Shown: positions 6,314-12,661 of the stretch, piece after piece
Position numbering within the stretch: the first letter of the stretch is position 1
Layout: the number at the start of each line of letters is the position of its first letter
Source of the DNA: Spirochaetota bacterium
GTDB taxonomy: Bacteria > Spirochaetota > Spirochaetia > DSM-27196 > PWMO01
Assembly: GCA_009908735.1 (NCBI GenBank)
Contig: JAAAOR010000138.1
Coordinates: 1 to 15,534 of the forward strand
Length of the DNA stretch: 15,534 nucleotides
Direction: 5' to 3'
Notes under the pieces: generated by a model
Database searches by the model: none
The model's input: the letters and a program-made list of their open reading frames with translations, nothing else
Told to the model about the DNA's origin: nothing
Translations under genes and position numbers: made by a program

Positions 6314-8515
6314 CTAGTTCTTGATGCGAGGTTCACCGGTGTAGAGGTACAGCTTGTGCGCAACCGTCCGCCGGTTCCACCAGCGCTTAAGCGCAGGCAT
6401 CACCCAATGATCGAGGCCGAGACCGCGCCCGGCTCCTCCGAGCATCACGATGGAGGCGAAAATGTACCACAACAGTTCCGGGTTCCCCCATCCGGATGCA
6501 ATGAACATCAGGCTGAGGATGATGGAGACACCCGCCGCAAGGAAGGTGAACAAGCCGCCGATGAGGGCCAGCCCGATCGCCACTTCAGCGAGAACAACGC
6601 TGGACTGCGCGAGAAAGGCCAGCAGGGGAGAGGCGCTGAGCACAGTCTCCGCGAACCAGGTATAGGGAGCAATGGCTTCGATGAGCGGCTCGCCGTATTC
6701 GGAGGCCGCTTGTGCGGCGCCTTCGGCGGCACCCTCGCCACCTTCCCACGCAGGGGAAGCACTCGAGCCGCCGTCGGCCTGCACGGTGTGAATCAGCGAG
6801 TTCGCGCCGTCGGCCACCTCGCCGGCCGAGTCGCCGGCACCGTCGAGTCCATCGAAGAGACCGGAGTCGTCGCCCTCCCACTCGGGGCTTGCGCCGGAGT
6901 CACCGTCTGACCCGCCGTTGCCGTCTGCGCCGCCGCCCTCGGAGCCTCCGCCGTTCTCTTCCCATTCGGGGCTTGCACCGGAGCCGGCATCGCCCTCGCC
7001 GAAGCTGACCCCCGGCATGCTGATGGCGGCCGGGTCGACGTCTGCAAGACCGCCGGGACCGGGATTCAGCCATCCCTCACCGATTTTCTTCACACCTTCG
7101 TAGAACCACTTTCCGCCAAGCCACAGCCGCAGCGGCAGGGCCCAGTACACGGGAATCTTCCAGGCAAGATGCCCGCCAACGAAGGAGCGGCGGTTCTTCA
7201 TGGTGAAGAACTCGTGCTGCATGTATTCCCAGACTGCGTTGATACCGGCAACACCGAAGAGGTAGTGGAAGTTCACCAGGTGCTTCATCGCCATGGCGAA
7301 GAAGCCGGTCATCGAGACGCCCATGACGTGCGCCACGCCCCAGCGACCGCCGACCGACACCATGAAGCCGTGATACTGAGGCTCGAAGGTTTCCTGCTCC
7401 TGCTTGTCCTTGATGCGACTCGCAATATTCTTCGCGGCAACCTCACCGGTTTGCAGAGCGTTTTCGACAATCTGCGGCACCGGCTTCTCGTTGTAGATGA
7501 ACCAAATCATGTCACCGGCAAGGTAGACGTTGTCGACGTCCACCGACTGCATGTGCTCGTTGACCTGAATGCGACCACGCTCGCCAACGATGTAGCGGTC
7601 GTCATCATCGTAGTAGCAGCCCTTCATACCGTGGATACCTTCCACGGTCGAAGCTTCGGTCTCGGTGCCGCGTGCGCACTGGCCCTTGGTGAGGTCGATT
7701 TTGGTAGTAAACTCAGAGCCGTGTATACCGGCGGTCCAGATGAAGGTCTCAGCCTCGAGAGTCTCCTCATCGGCGATGATAATCTTGCCCGGCTCTCCCT
7801 TGGTTATCGGAGAGTTCAACAGAATCTCCGCGCCGTGACGCCTGAGGTATGTGGTGGCCTTATTCTGGAGCTTCTCCGGGAAGATGGGGAGGATACTGTC
7901 CATCATCTCGATGATGATGATGCGGACCTCTTCCTCGGCGATGTGATACTTCGGGCAGAGCTCTTCCTTGCGCTCGAGGAGCTCACCCGCAAGCTCAACA
8001 CCGGTGAACCCACCACCCGCAATGGCGAAAGTCAGAAGCCGTCGGCGCTTCATCGGATTCGGCTCTTTGGCCGCCTCGCGGAACATCTCTTCGACCTGAA
8101 CGCGAATGCGAATAGCGTCCTCGAGAGACCAGCATGTGAAGGAGTTCTCCTGCACGCCGGGCACATCGAAAAACTCCGGCTCGCCACCGGCGCCGATGAT
8201 GATGTAATCGTAGGGGTATTTGTGATCTTCCGATATCGCGGTGTTATTCTCGAAATCAATGGTCTTGATGTCATCGACCACGACGTTCACGCGTTTACCC
8301 GAGAAGATCTTTGCGAGGCTCACCTGCACCGAGTCCGGCTCGGTGCGCGAACCGGCTACCTCGTGCAGCTCGGTCATCAAAGTGTGGTAGGGGTTTCTGT
8401 CGATCAGCGTGATCTCCACCGAATCGTCACGCTTAAAGATTTTGTGTAACTGCTTGGCCGCCTCGACTCCCGCATAGCCGGCGCCCAGGACAATCACGCG
8501 AGTCCTATCCTGCAT
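6314..8515 (-). CDS. Type II NADH dehydrogenase fused to a DoxX/DoxD-like membrane domain
   Basis: A 733-residue membrane-linked flavoprotein. In numbering from GTG 8521 (two residues longer), residues 1-450 are a type II NADH:quinone oxidoreductase: FAD site VIVLGAGYAGVEAA (9-22), NAD(P)H site IAGGGFTGVELAGE (167-180), second FAD motif VYLAGDM (332-338), and PQIVENALQTGE (349-360), the region that faces the quinone in NDH-2. It passes electrons from NADH to quinone without pumping protons. Residues about 455-485 (ALPLRLWLGGKWFYEGVKK) look like the first DoxX helix. A Gly/Asp/Glu/Ser-rich insert (about 488-612) with three SASPEWE-type repeats follows, then three hydrophobic helices ending GAGRGLGLDHWVMP, as in DoxX/DoxD. 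ATG 8515 is chosen over GTG 8521 because AAGGAG lies 5 bases before it and overlaps the GTG. A terminator follows. Base composition is less GC-rich than in the neighbours. Confidence 0.93.
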   Translation of the reverse strand: MQDRTRVIVLGAGYAGVEAAKQLHKIFKRDDSVEITLIDRNPYHTLMTELHEVAGSRTEPDSVQVSLAKIFSGKRVNVVVDDIKTIDFENNTAISEDHKYPYDYIIIGAGGEPEFFDVPGVQENSFTCWSLEDAIRIRVQVEEMFREAAKEPNPMKRRRLLTFAIAGGGFTGVELAGELLERKEELCPKYHIAEEEVRIIIIEMMDSILPIFPEKLQNKATTYLRRHGAEILLNSPITKGEPGKIIIADEETLEAETFIWTAGIHGSEFTTKIDLTKGQCARGTETEASTVEGIHGMKGCYYDDDDRYIVGERGRIQVNEHMQSVDVDNVYLAGDMIWFIYNEKPVPQIVENALQTGEVAAKNIASRIKDKQEQETFEPQYHGFMVSVGGRWGVAHVMGVSMTGFFAMAMKHLVNFHYLFGVAGINAVWEYMQHEFFTMKNRRSFVGGHLAWKIPVYWALPLRLWLGGKWFYEGVKKIGEGWLNPGPGGLADVDPAAISMPGVSFGEGDAGSGASPEWEENGGGSEGGGADGNGGSDGDSGASPEWEGDDSGLFDGLDGAGDSAGEVADGANSLIHTVQADGGSSASPAWEGGEGAAEGAAQAASEYGEPLIEAIAPYTWFAETVLSASPLLAFLAQSSVVLAEVAIGLALIGGLFTFLAAGVSIILSLMFIASGWGNPELLWYIFASIVMLGGAGRGLGLDHWVMPALKRWWNRRTVAHKLYLYTGEPRIKN
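6744..6983 (-). repeat. Three dispersed 24-bp units encoding SASPEWE-type peptides
   Basis: Units at 6960-6983, 6876-6899 and 6744-6767. The first two agree at 22 of 24 bases; the third is more diverged. They encode SGASPEWE, SGASPEWE and SSASPAWE within the acidic linker of the NDH-2/DoxX fusion. This points to internal duplication with the peptide kept. Confidence 0.8.
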
Positions 8516-8520
8516 ATCCA

Positions 8521-8527
8521 CTCCTTA
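8521..8527 (-). promoter_or_regulatory. Ribosome binding site deciding the NDH-2/DoxX start
   Basis: The minus strand reads TAAGGAG, then tggat, then ATG at 8515. The alternative GTG at 8521 would begin on the last base of this site, so it cannot use it. Confidence 0.8.
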
Positions 8528-8566
8528 TGTTACTTATCGATTCAAAAGTTACGTATCAGCTTCTCA

Positions 8567-8595
8567 ATCCTACCGCGGTGGTCATACAAAGTAAA
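8567..8595 (-). promoter_or_regulatory. Candidate promoter of the NDH-2/DoxX gene
   Basis: On the minus strand TTTACT (plus 8590-8595) and TAGGAT (8567-8572) are 17 bases apart, each matching sigma-70 boxes at 4 of 6. The predicted leader is about 45 bases, so this gene has a normal leader and ribosome site, unlike many neighbours. Confidence 0.45.
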
Positions 8596-8612
8596 CGGGG
8601 ATGTAACTCGAA

Positions 8613-9533
8613 TTAGTGCATGACCATGCGGTTTCGCCCACCCTCTTTTGCCTCGTAAAGGGCCGAATCGGCTGATTGTATCAGGGCCGCCCCGTCACAA
8701 TCTCCCGCCCCGCAACACGATACCCCTATACTAACGGTCACGGCGAGTCCTGCATAGGCAGATGACAGCTCTTCGACCCCGCGGCGCACCTTTTCGGCAA
8801 CCTGCTCACCTTGTTTCGCCCCCGTCTCCGGGAGGATCACCGCAATCTCCTCACCGCCGTACCGAGCGGTGAAATCACTTTGCCGCACGCTCGAGGTTAT
8901 GATGCGAACCACACCCCGCAGAACATCATCGCCTTTCTGGTGTCCGTATTTGTCGTTGCAGGCTTTGAAGTGATCGATGTCGATCATCAGCAGGCTGAAT
9001 GGTCGGCGATAGCGGCCCGAGCGTTCGACCTCGTCCCGCAGGCGCGCGTCGAAGCTCCGGCGATTGTAAAGCCCCGTCAGATGATCTCGAAACGCGAGCT
9101 CGGAGAGGCGCCGCTTGCTCCGCGATACGAACTCCTGCAATCCCGCGATGCGCTTGGCAACCTCAGGGTCATCGACTTCGCCGACGAGACGCGCAATCTC
9201 TCCTTCGAGGACGATGGTGTCGCTCGGATCGAGGGTCTCGGAGGAGTTGCTATCTTCACGGATTTGAAACTCGAGGTGGAGGCGCCCGACGCGGATCTTA
9301 TCTCCGCCGTTCAGTCTCTGCTTGGTAACGGATGCGCCGTTCACAAGCGTGCCGTTGGTACTGTCAAGGTCCTCTACGACGAACCCGGCTCCGTCGTGGG
9401 TTATGCGCGCATGCTCACGCGACACCGAGGTGTCGGGAAGCTGGATTTCACATTTCCTGCCTCTGCCGATCGTGTAGCTGCCTCGGTCATCAAGCGGAAT
9501 GTGACTGCCCAGAAAGTAGACCCACGCACTCAT
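8613..9533 (-). CDS. FHA-GGDEF protein, probable diguanylate cyclase
   Basis: A 306-residue cytoplasmic signalling protein that would make cyclic di-GMP from two GTP. An N-terminal FHA domain (about 1-92) has the phosphothreonine-binding set: GRGRKCEI with Arg24, Ser38-Arg39-xx-His41 in SVSREHA, and STNGT (58-62). A linker helix (about 110-145) leads to a GGDEF domain: metal-binding Asp185 in LLMIDIDHFK, Asn193 and Asp202 for guanine binding, and the active loop GGEEI (226-230). The final Ile replaces the usual Phe, but GGEE should be active. RQSD (217-220), five residues before GGEE, is the product-inhibition I-site. Input is probably binding of a phosphorylated protein by FHA. The start ATG 9533 is fixed by an in-frame stop two codons upstream. 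AGGAGG lies 18 bases from the ATG, too far to serve it; TAAACT lies 10 bases before it. A tyrosine phosphatase gene is directly upstream. Confidence 0.94.
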   Translation of the reverse strand: MSAWVYFLGSHIPLDDRGSYTIGRGRKCEIQLPDTSVSREHARITHDGAGFVVEDLDSTNGTLVNGASVTKQRLNGGDKIRVGRLHLEFQIREDSNSSETLDPSDTIVLEGEIARLVGEVDDPEVAKRIAGLQEFVSRSKRRLSELAFRDHLTGLYNRRSFDARLRDEVERSGRYRRPFSLLMIDIDHFKACNDKYGHQKGDDVLRGVVRIITSSVRQSDFTARYGGEEIAVILPETGAKQGEQVAEKVRRGVEELSSAYAGLAVTVSIGVSCCGAGDCDGAALIQSADSALYEAKEGGRNRMVMH

Positions 9534-9543
9534 TGCAGTCTAT

Positions 9544-9549
9544 AGTTTA
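9544..9549 (-). promoter_or_regulatory. Candidate -10 element of the FHA-GGDEF gene
   Basis: TAAACT on the minus strand lies 10 bases before ATG 9533. No good -35 box is seen 17-18 bases upstream. An AGGAGG just upstream of it would then be in the promoter spacer rather than act as a ribosome site. Confidence 0.3.
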
Positions 9550-9601
9550 GCACCTCCTGTGGCATTTTACATCGCATTCCTTCGGTTTGGCGGCGACGCG
9601 C

Positions 9602-9943
9602 TCACCCCGGCAGCGCCGCCTCCAACCGCGACCGGATTTCTCTCTGCAACGCGTCTTCCATATACCCGTAGACGTCCGCAATACCAAGCACGATCACCGG
9701 CGTGGAATCCAATTCGTCGCGGAATGCCGACTCAATATCGCGGGCATGGCGCTCCTCCATGACTACGATGAGATCCGCCCACCGGACCAACTCGCGGGAG
9801 ACCTGCCTTTCGGCAAGCGCATGCGTACCGGCCGAGCGAACCTCGAAGCGAGGGTCGTCGCGGTACATCGTCTCGGCAGTCGGGCTGCGCTGCATATTGG
9901 CGGTGCACACGAAAAGCACCTTCTTCCTTGCCTTGCCACTCAT
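9602..9943 (-). CDS. Small low-molecular-weight-type protein tyrosine phosphatase
   Basis: A 113-residue phosphatase of the short LMW-PTP-related group (like COG4551) rather than an arsenate reductase. The P-loop is CTANMQRS: Cys13, five residues, Arg19, the Cys-x5-Arg signature of the cysteine phosphatases. The RSPTAE stretch follows as in the family. The acid is probably Asp90 in GIADVYGYMED. VSRELVRWADLIVVMEERH (48-66) matches the conserved middle of the group. It would hydrolyse phosphotyrosine or another phosphoester in the cytoplasm. ATG 9943 is taken; TTG 9952 is in frame but lies within the predicted -10 box. No ribosome site is present; TAAAAT ends 8 bases before the ATG. It is divergent from the DUF427 gene and precedes the FHA-GGDEF gene by 68 bases, which suggests, but does not prove, a shared signalling role. 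Confidence 0.88.
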   Translation of the reverse strand: MSGKARKKVLFVCTANMQRSPTAETMYRDDPRFEVRSAGTHALAERQVSRELVRWADLIVVMEERHARDIESAFRDELDSTPVIVLGIADVYGYMEDALQREIRSRLEAALPG

Positions 9944-9951
9944 ATCTTGCA

Positions 9952-9981
9952 ATTTTAACTGGAGCTGCCGCCGATCGTCAG
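9952..9981 (-). promoter_or_regulatory. Candidate promoter of the tyrosine phosphatase gene
   Basis: On the minus strand CTGACG (plus 9976-9981), 18 bases, then TAAAAT (9952-9957; 5 of 6 to the -10 consensus). Only 8 bases separate TAAAAT from ATG 9943 and there is no Shine-Dalgarno, so the transcript would be leaderless or nearly so. Confidence 0.5.
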
Positions 9982-10022
9982 CCGGTTCCGCGCGGCAATT
10001 CGGATCGTTCGAGGAGAATCAC

Positions 10023-10523
10023 ATGGCAAAGTCCCAAGGAGACCGCGGCCGCCAAGGCCGAACAGAGTCCGTCTGGAGCTACCCCCGTCCACCCGCGGTG
10101 GAAAGAAGCCGCAACCGCGTCCGCGTCGTCTTCGCCGGGCGAACCATCGCCGACACCACGCGCGCGCTCCGGGTGCTCGAGACGAGTCATCCGCCCACGT
10201 ACTACATCCCTAGAGCCGATATCGAGGAGTCCGTGCTCGAGCCCACCCGGGGGTCATCGTTCTGCGAGTTCAAGGGGCGCGCCTCCTACTTCGACGTTGT
10301 GGCAGGGGAGACTCGCGCAGCCGGTGCAGCCTGGATCTACCCTGCTCCCACCGCTCCATACCGGGAACTCTCCGATGCCGTCGCCTTCTATCCCGGGCTC
10401 ATGGACACTTGCTACGTCGGCGACGAGGCCGTACAGGCACAGCCCGGCAGTTACTATGGCGGATGGATCACCTCGAACCTCGAAGGGCCATTCAAGGGCA
10501 GCGCCGGCACGGCAGGATGGTAG
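10023..10523 (+). CDS. DUF427 domain protein
   Basis: A 166-residue protein of the DUF427 family, small beta-rich proteins of unknown biochemical role. The family blocks are present in order: VRVVFAGRTIADTTRALRVL (33-52), PPTYYIPRADI (57-67), SSFCEFKGRASYFDVVAG (78-95), AAWIYPAPTAPYRELSDAVA (102-121), and PGSYYGGWIT with GPFKG near the C-terminus. The C-terminal Tyr/Gly/Trp-rich block is the part usually best conserved. No signal peptide or membrane segment. ATG 10023 has a strong GAGGAG site 6 bases upstream (10011-10016). The ATPase gene begins only 3 bases after its stop, so the two are almost surely cotranscribed. It is divergent from the phosphatase gene. No function can be assigned from sequence. 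Confidence 0.9.
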   Translation: MAKSQGDRGRQGRTESVWSYPRPPAVERSRNRVRVVFAGRTIADTTRALRVLETSHPPTYYIPRADIEESVLEPTRGSSFCEFKGRASYFDVVAGETRAAGAAWIYPAPTAPYRELSDAVAFYPGLMDTCYVGDEAVQAQPGSYYGGWITSNLEGPFKGSAGTAGW

Positions 10524-10526
10524 CCC

Positions 10527-11291
10527 ATGGATGATCGCGTACTCGAGGTCGTGAACCGAAGCAACCAGCGAGGGGGGCGCATGTTGAGCGTGGTGGACCT
10601 CATCGACGCCGAGACCATCACCGTGGCGCAGGCCGCCGTGCTTACCGCCCGTGTCGAGGCTGGGGACTCGGTGCTCGTCGGCGCCAGTCCCGGCGGGGCC
10701 GGCAAGACGGCGATCATGGGGGCACTGCTAACGATGCTGCCGCCCGGCGAATCGCTGCATGTTACGCATACCGGAAACGGGTTTGGGCTTGGTGAGAGGG
10801 GTCGAGCCAAAGCCTGGCGGGAGGCCGCCGACGGCGACTGCGTCGTCGCCTACGAAATAAGCCCCGCATCCTACGAGGCCTACATCTGGGGAGGGGACCT
10901 GCGCGAGTTCCTCGAGCGAGGCCTCGCCGGCGCGCGACTCTTCGCAAATCTCCACGCTGACACTCTCGAGGAGGCCCGCGACCAAATCGTCACCGACAAC
11001 GGAGCCACGCTCGCCGCCTTCGACGCCTTCGACGTCTTCGTGCCCATAACCGTAGCCGGCGGTCTCGGCCGTCGCTCGCGCGTCGTCGAGCGGATCGACT
11101 ACCGGCACCCCGGGAGCTCGCCGCGGGGCGGCGCTGCCGCCGACGCCGGCGGCTGGTCCCACGTCGGCCGCTCGCCGAGACTCTCCCGTCGCGCCGCCGA
11201 GATTGCGCCGTTCCTAGAGAACCTCGCCGATGACGACGTGCGTCGGATCGAAGACGTGCGGCGGCGCTGGCTCGCGTTTCTCGGGAGGTGA
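10527..11291 (+). CDS. P-loop ATPase resembling secretion/pilus ATPases, function unknown
   Basis: A 254-residue soluble P-loop NTPase. The phosphate loop is VGASPGGAGKTAIMGALL with Lys60-Thr61; the usual first Gly of GxxxxGKT is Ser54 here. CVVAYEI (105-111) is in the place of a Walker B strand with Glu110. LFANLHADTLEEARDQI (138-154) resembles the TLHAN His-box of GspE/PilT/VirB11-type ATPases. The N-terminal 50 residues (RGGRMLSVVDLIDAETIT) are like the short helical lead-in of that group, but no full N-terminal domain or partner secretion gene is present, so a role in secretion is not supported. The C-terminal 60 residues are Arg-rich and low in complexity. Start ATG 10527 follows the DUF427 stop by 3 bases, with only a weak ribosome site, consistent with coupling to DUF427. 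This is a P-loop ATPase with fair certainty; its role is unknown. Confidence 0.8.
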   Translation: MDDRVLEVVNRSNQRGGRMLSVVDLIDAETITVAQAAVLTARVEAGDSVLVGASPGGAGKTAIMGALLTMLPPGESLHVTHTGNGFGLGERGRAKAWREAADGDCVVAYEISPASYEAYIWGGDLREFLERGLAGARLFANLHADTLEEARDQIVTDNGATLAAFDAFDVFVPITVAGGLGRRSRVVERIDYRHPGSSPRGGAAADAGGWSHVGRSPRLSRRAAEIAPFLENLADDDVRRIEDVRRRWLAFLGR

Positions 11292-11345
11292 GGGCGGGGC
11301 CCGGGTATGGCACCCGGCGGGTGTCGGTAACGTGAGGGCAGCTCC

Positions 11346-11364
11346 GGCCGCCCCGGCGGCGGCC
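11346..11364. other. GC-rich hairpin between convergent genes
   Basis: GGCCGCC, a 5-base loop and GGCGGCC form a 7-base stem in the 103-base gap between the ATPase gene and the convergent peroxiredoxin gene. No T-run follows on either strand, so it may stall or stabilise transcripts but is not a standard intrinsic terminator. Confidence 0.3.
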
Positions 11365-11394
11365 GCCGCCCCCGCGACTCCCGCTACGCGCTCC

Positions 11395-12039
11395 TTACAG
11401 CTTTTTGTGGCAGAACCACCAGTCGAAACACCCGTCCTGACCGGTGCGCTTCTTCGCAGTCTCCACGTCCTGCGCCGGAGGAATGATTACCTCGTCTTTG
11501 ATGATTTCGTTGTTCGGCCAGTTTGCGGGAACCGCGACTCCGTTCTCGTCCGACGTCTGGAACGCCCGGATCATGCGCACGATCTCGTCCATGTTTCGGC
11601 CGATCTCCTGGGGATAGTAGAGGATGGCACGGAAGACGCCGTCCGGGTCGATGAGGAACACTCCGCGAACGGTGTTGCTTCCCTTTTCCGGGTGAATGAG
11701 GCCGAGCTTGTCCGCAACCACACCGCGGTCGTCGGCAATGATGGGAAACTCGATCTCAGTATCGAGATTCTCACCAATCCATTCTGTCCATTTGATGTGG
11801 GCAAAGACCTGGTCGACGCTGTGGCCGAGCAGCTCCGTATTGAGCTTTCGGAACTCCTCGTAGTGACGCTGGAAGGACACGAATTCGGTGGTGCACACCG
11901 GCGTGAAGTCGCCGGGGTGGCTGAAAAGCACGAGCCATTTTCCTTTGTAGTCGTCCGGTAGCTTCTTTTTCCCGTGAGTGGTGACAACTTCCATCTCCGG
12001 TACTTTCTGACCCATCATAGGCATGGTTCCACTTTCCAT
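11395..12039 (-). CDS. Prx6-type peroxiredoxin
   Basis: A 214-residue thiol peroxidase that reduces hydrogen peroxide, organic hydroperoxides or peroxynitrite. The active site is [13 protein letters not shown] with peroxidatic Cys49, Thr46 and Pro42; Arg125 in TVRGVFLID completes the set. The C-terminal extension past about residue 165 marks the Prx6 subgroup. It carries Cys204 and Cys210 in [12 protein letters not shown], the end typical of bacterial and archaeal Prx6 members in which a C-terminal Cys can resolve the sulfenic acid. ATG 12039 is served by AAGGAG 8 bases upstream (12048-12053). Codon use looks less GC-biased than in its neighbours, as is common for abundant proteins. It has two candidate promoters and no obvious peroxide-regulator box that I can identify. 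YaaA, about 2.5 kb away, is another peroxide-defence protein. Confidence 0.96.
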   Translation of the reverse strand: MESGTMPMMGQKVPEMEVVTTHGKKKLPDDYKGKWLVLFSHPGDFTPVCTTEFVSFQRHYEEFRKLNTELLGHSVDQVFAHIKWTEWIGENLDTEIEFPIIADDRGVVADKLGLIHPEKGSNTVRGVFLIDPDGVFRAILYYPQEIGRNMDEIVRMIRAFQTSDENGVAVPANWPNNEIIKDEVIIPPAQDVETAKKRTGQDGCFDWWFCHKKL

Positions 12040-12063
12040 TGCTGAGACTCCTTTTTCTTCATC

Positions 12064-12110
12064 ATAATAGGACTGATTCTTATCTTAGCAACAGACACTG
12101 CCGTCGTCAA
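12064..12110 (-). promoter_or_regulatory. Two overlapping candidate promoters of the peroxiredoxin gene
   Basis: On the minus strand: TTGACG (plus 12105-12110), 17 bases, TAAGAT (12082-12087); and TTGCTA (12086-12091), 16 bases, TATTAT (12064-12069). The first has the better -35 box (5 of 6), the second the better -10 box (5 of 6). Either gives a leader carrying the AAGGAG ribosome site. Confidence 0.5.
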
Positions 12111-12133
12111 GACAGCCGGAAACGGTGGGCCTC

Positions 12134-12568
12134 CTACGACGAACGGGCGCGAAGCTCGCCGGCGAGGCGGATGGTGAGTTCCTCGAGCCGGTCGAGGTTG
12201 GCGGGGAAGGTCTGGGCAACGAGTTGTCGGTAGACATACTCCTGCGCCGAGAGACGGGGCGGGTGGGCGAGCAGGCGGGAAATTCCGAGCCGCTCGCGTA
12301 GTACGGGAAGGAGAAATCGGCGAAGCTGGGCGATGAATTGCTCGAGCAGGCTCACTCCGTAGCGGAGCGTGGTCTCGTCTTCGGGGTAGATGGCGTCGCG
12401 GGCAAGGGTCGCACGAAGCTCCTTGATGACGGTAAACTGTATCGGCGAGCCTTCGATGAGTACGGCAAACCAACCGGTGTCGAAACAGGTCTCGAAATGC
12501 TCGCGAAGCTCTCCAATGCAGCAAACGTTTTGGGTGCGTTCAACCTGTGCGGTAGGTGCCGGTTCCAT
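12134..12568 (-). CDS. Hypothetical protein, mainly helical
   Basis: I do not recognise a family. The 144-residue product has no signal peptide and no clear membrane helix. It seems largely alpha-helical. Two Cys (16-17) and a third at residue 28 lie near the N-terminus (NVCCIGELREHFETCF), a spacing that could bind a metal but is not a known motif. The middle (LLEQFIAQLRRFLLPVLRERLG) is amphipathic, and the C-terminus is charged and Arg-rich. ATG 12568 is well supported: AGGAGG lies at 12576-12581 with 7-base spacing, and a promoter lies just upstream. It stands alone between the pseudouridine genes and the peroxiredoxin gene, with about 95 bases on each side. The strong ribosome site and promoter make it a real gene. 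Confidence 0.75.
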   Translation of the reverse strand: MEPAPTAQVERTQNVCCIGELREHFETCFDTGWFAVLIEGSPIQFTVIKELRATLARDAIYPEDETTLRYGVSLLEQFIAQLRRFLLPVLRERLGISRLLAHPPRLSAQEYVYRQLVAQTFPANLDRLEELTIRLAGELRARSS

Positions 12569-12587
12569 GATCCACCCTCCTCTGCTT

Positions 12588-12615
12588 ATTATCGGCAGCG
12601 GCGAGCTGATATCAA
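12588..12615 (-). promoter_or_regulatory. Candidate promoter of the hypothetical gene at 12134-12568
   Basis: On the minus strand TTGATA (plus 12610-12615; 5 of 6) and GATAAT (12588-12593; 5 of 6) are 16 bases apart, followed by an AGGAGG ribosome site and ATG. This is the best-matching promoter in the window. Confidence 0.6.
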
Positions 12616-12630
12616 CCGGCCGCCTGTGCG

Positions 12631-12651
12631 GGCCGCGCCACCGGTGCGGCC
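12631..12651. other. GC-rich hairpin downstream of psuG
   Basis: GGCCGC, a 9-base loop and GCGGCC lie 11 bases past the psuG stop. There is no T-run. It could mark the end of the psuK-psuG transcript but is not a typical intrinsic terminator. Confidence 0.3.
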
Positions 12652-12661
12652 GGCGCCGGCG

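Noticed and set aside
7169..8449. 426-codon open frame on the plus strand opposite the NDH-2 gene
   Set aside because: It is the antisense shadow of a well-conserved flavoprotein; the His/Val/Leu-rich product has no domain and no ribosome site.
9602..9943. Arsenate reductase (ArsC, thioredoxin type)
   Set aside because: It has the Cys-x5-Arg loop, but the extra resolving Cys residues of ArsC are missing and no ars genes are nearby; the short tyrosine phosphatase group fits better.
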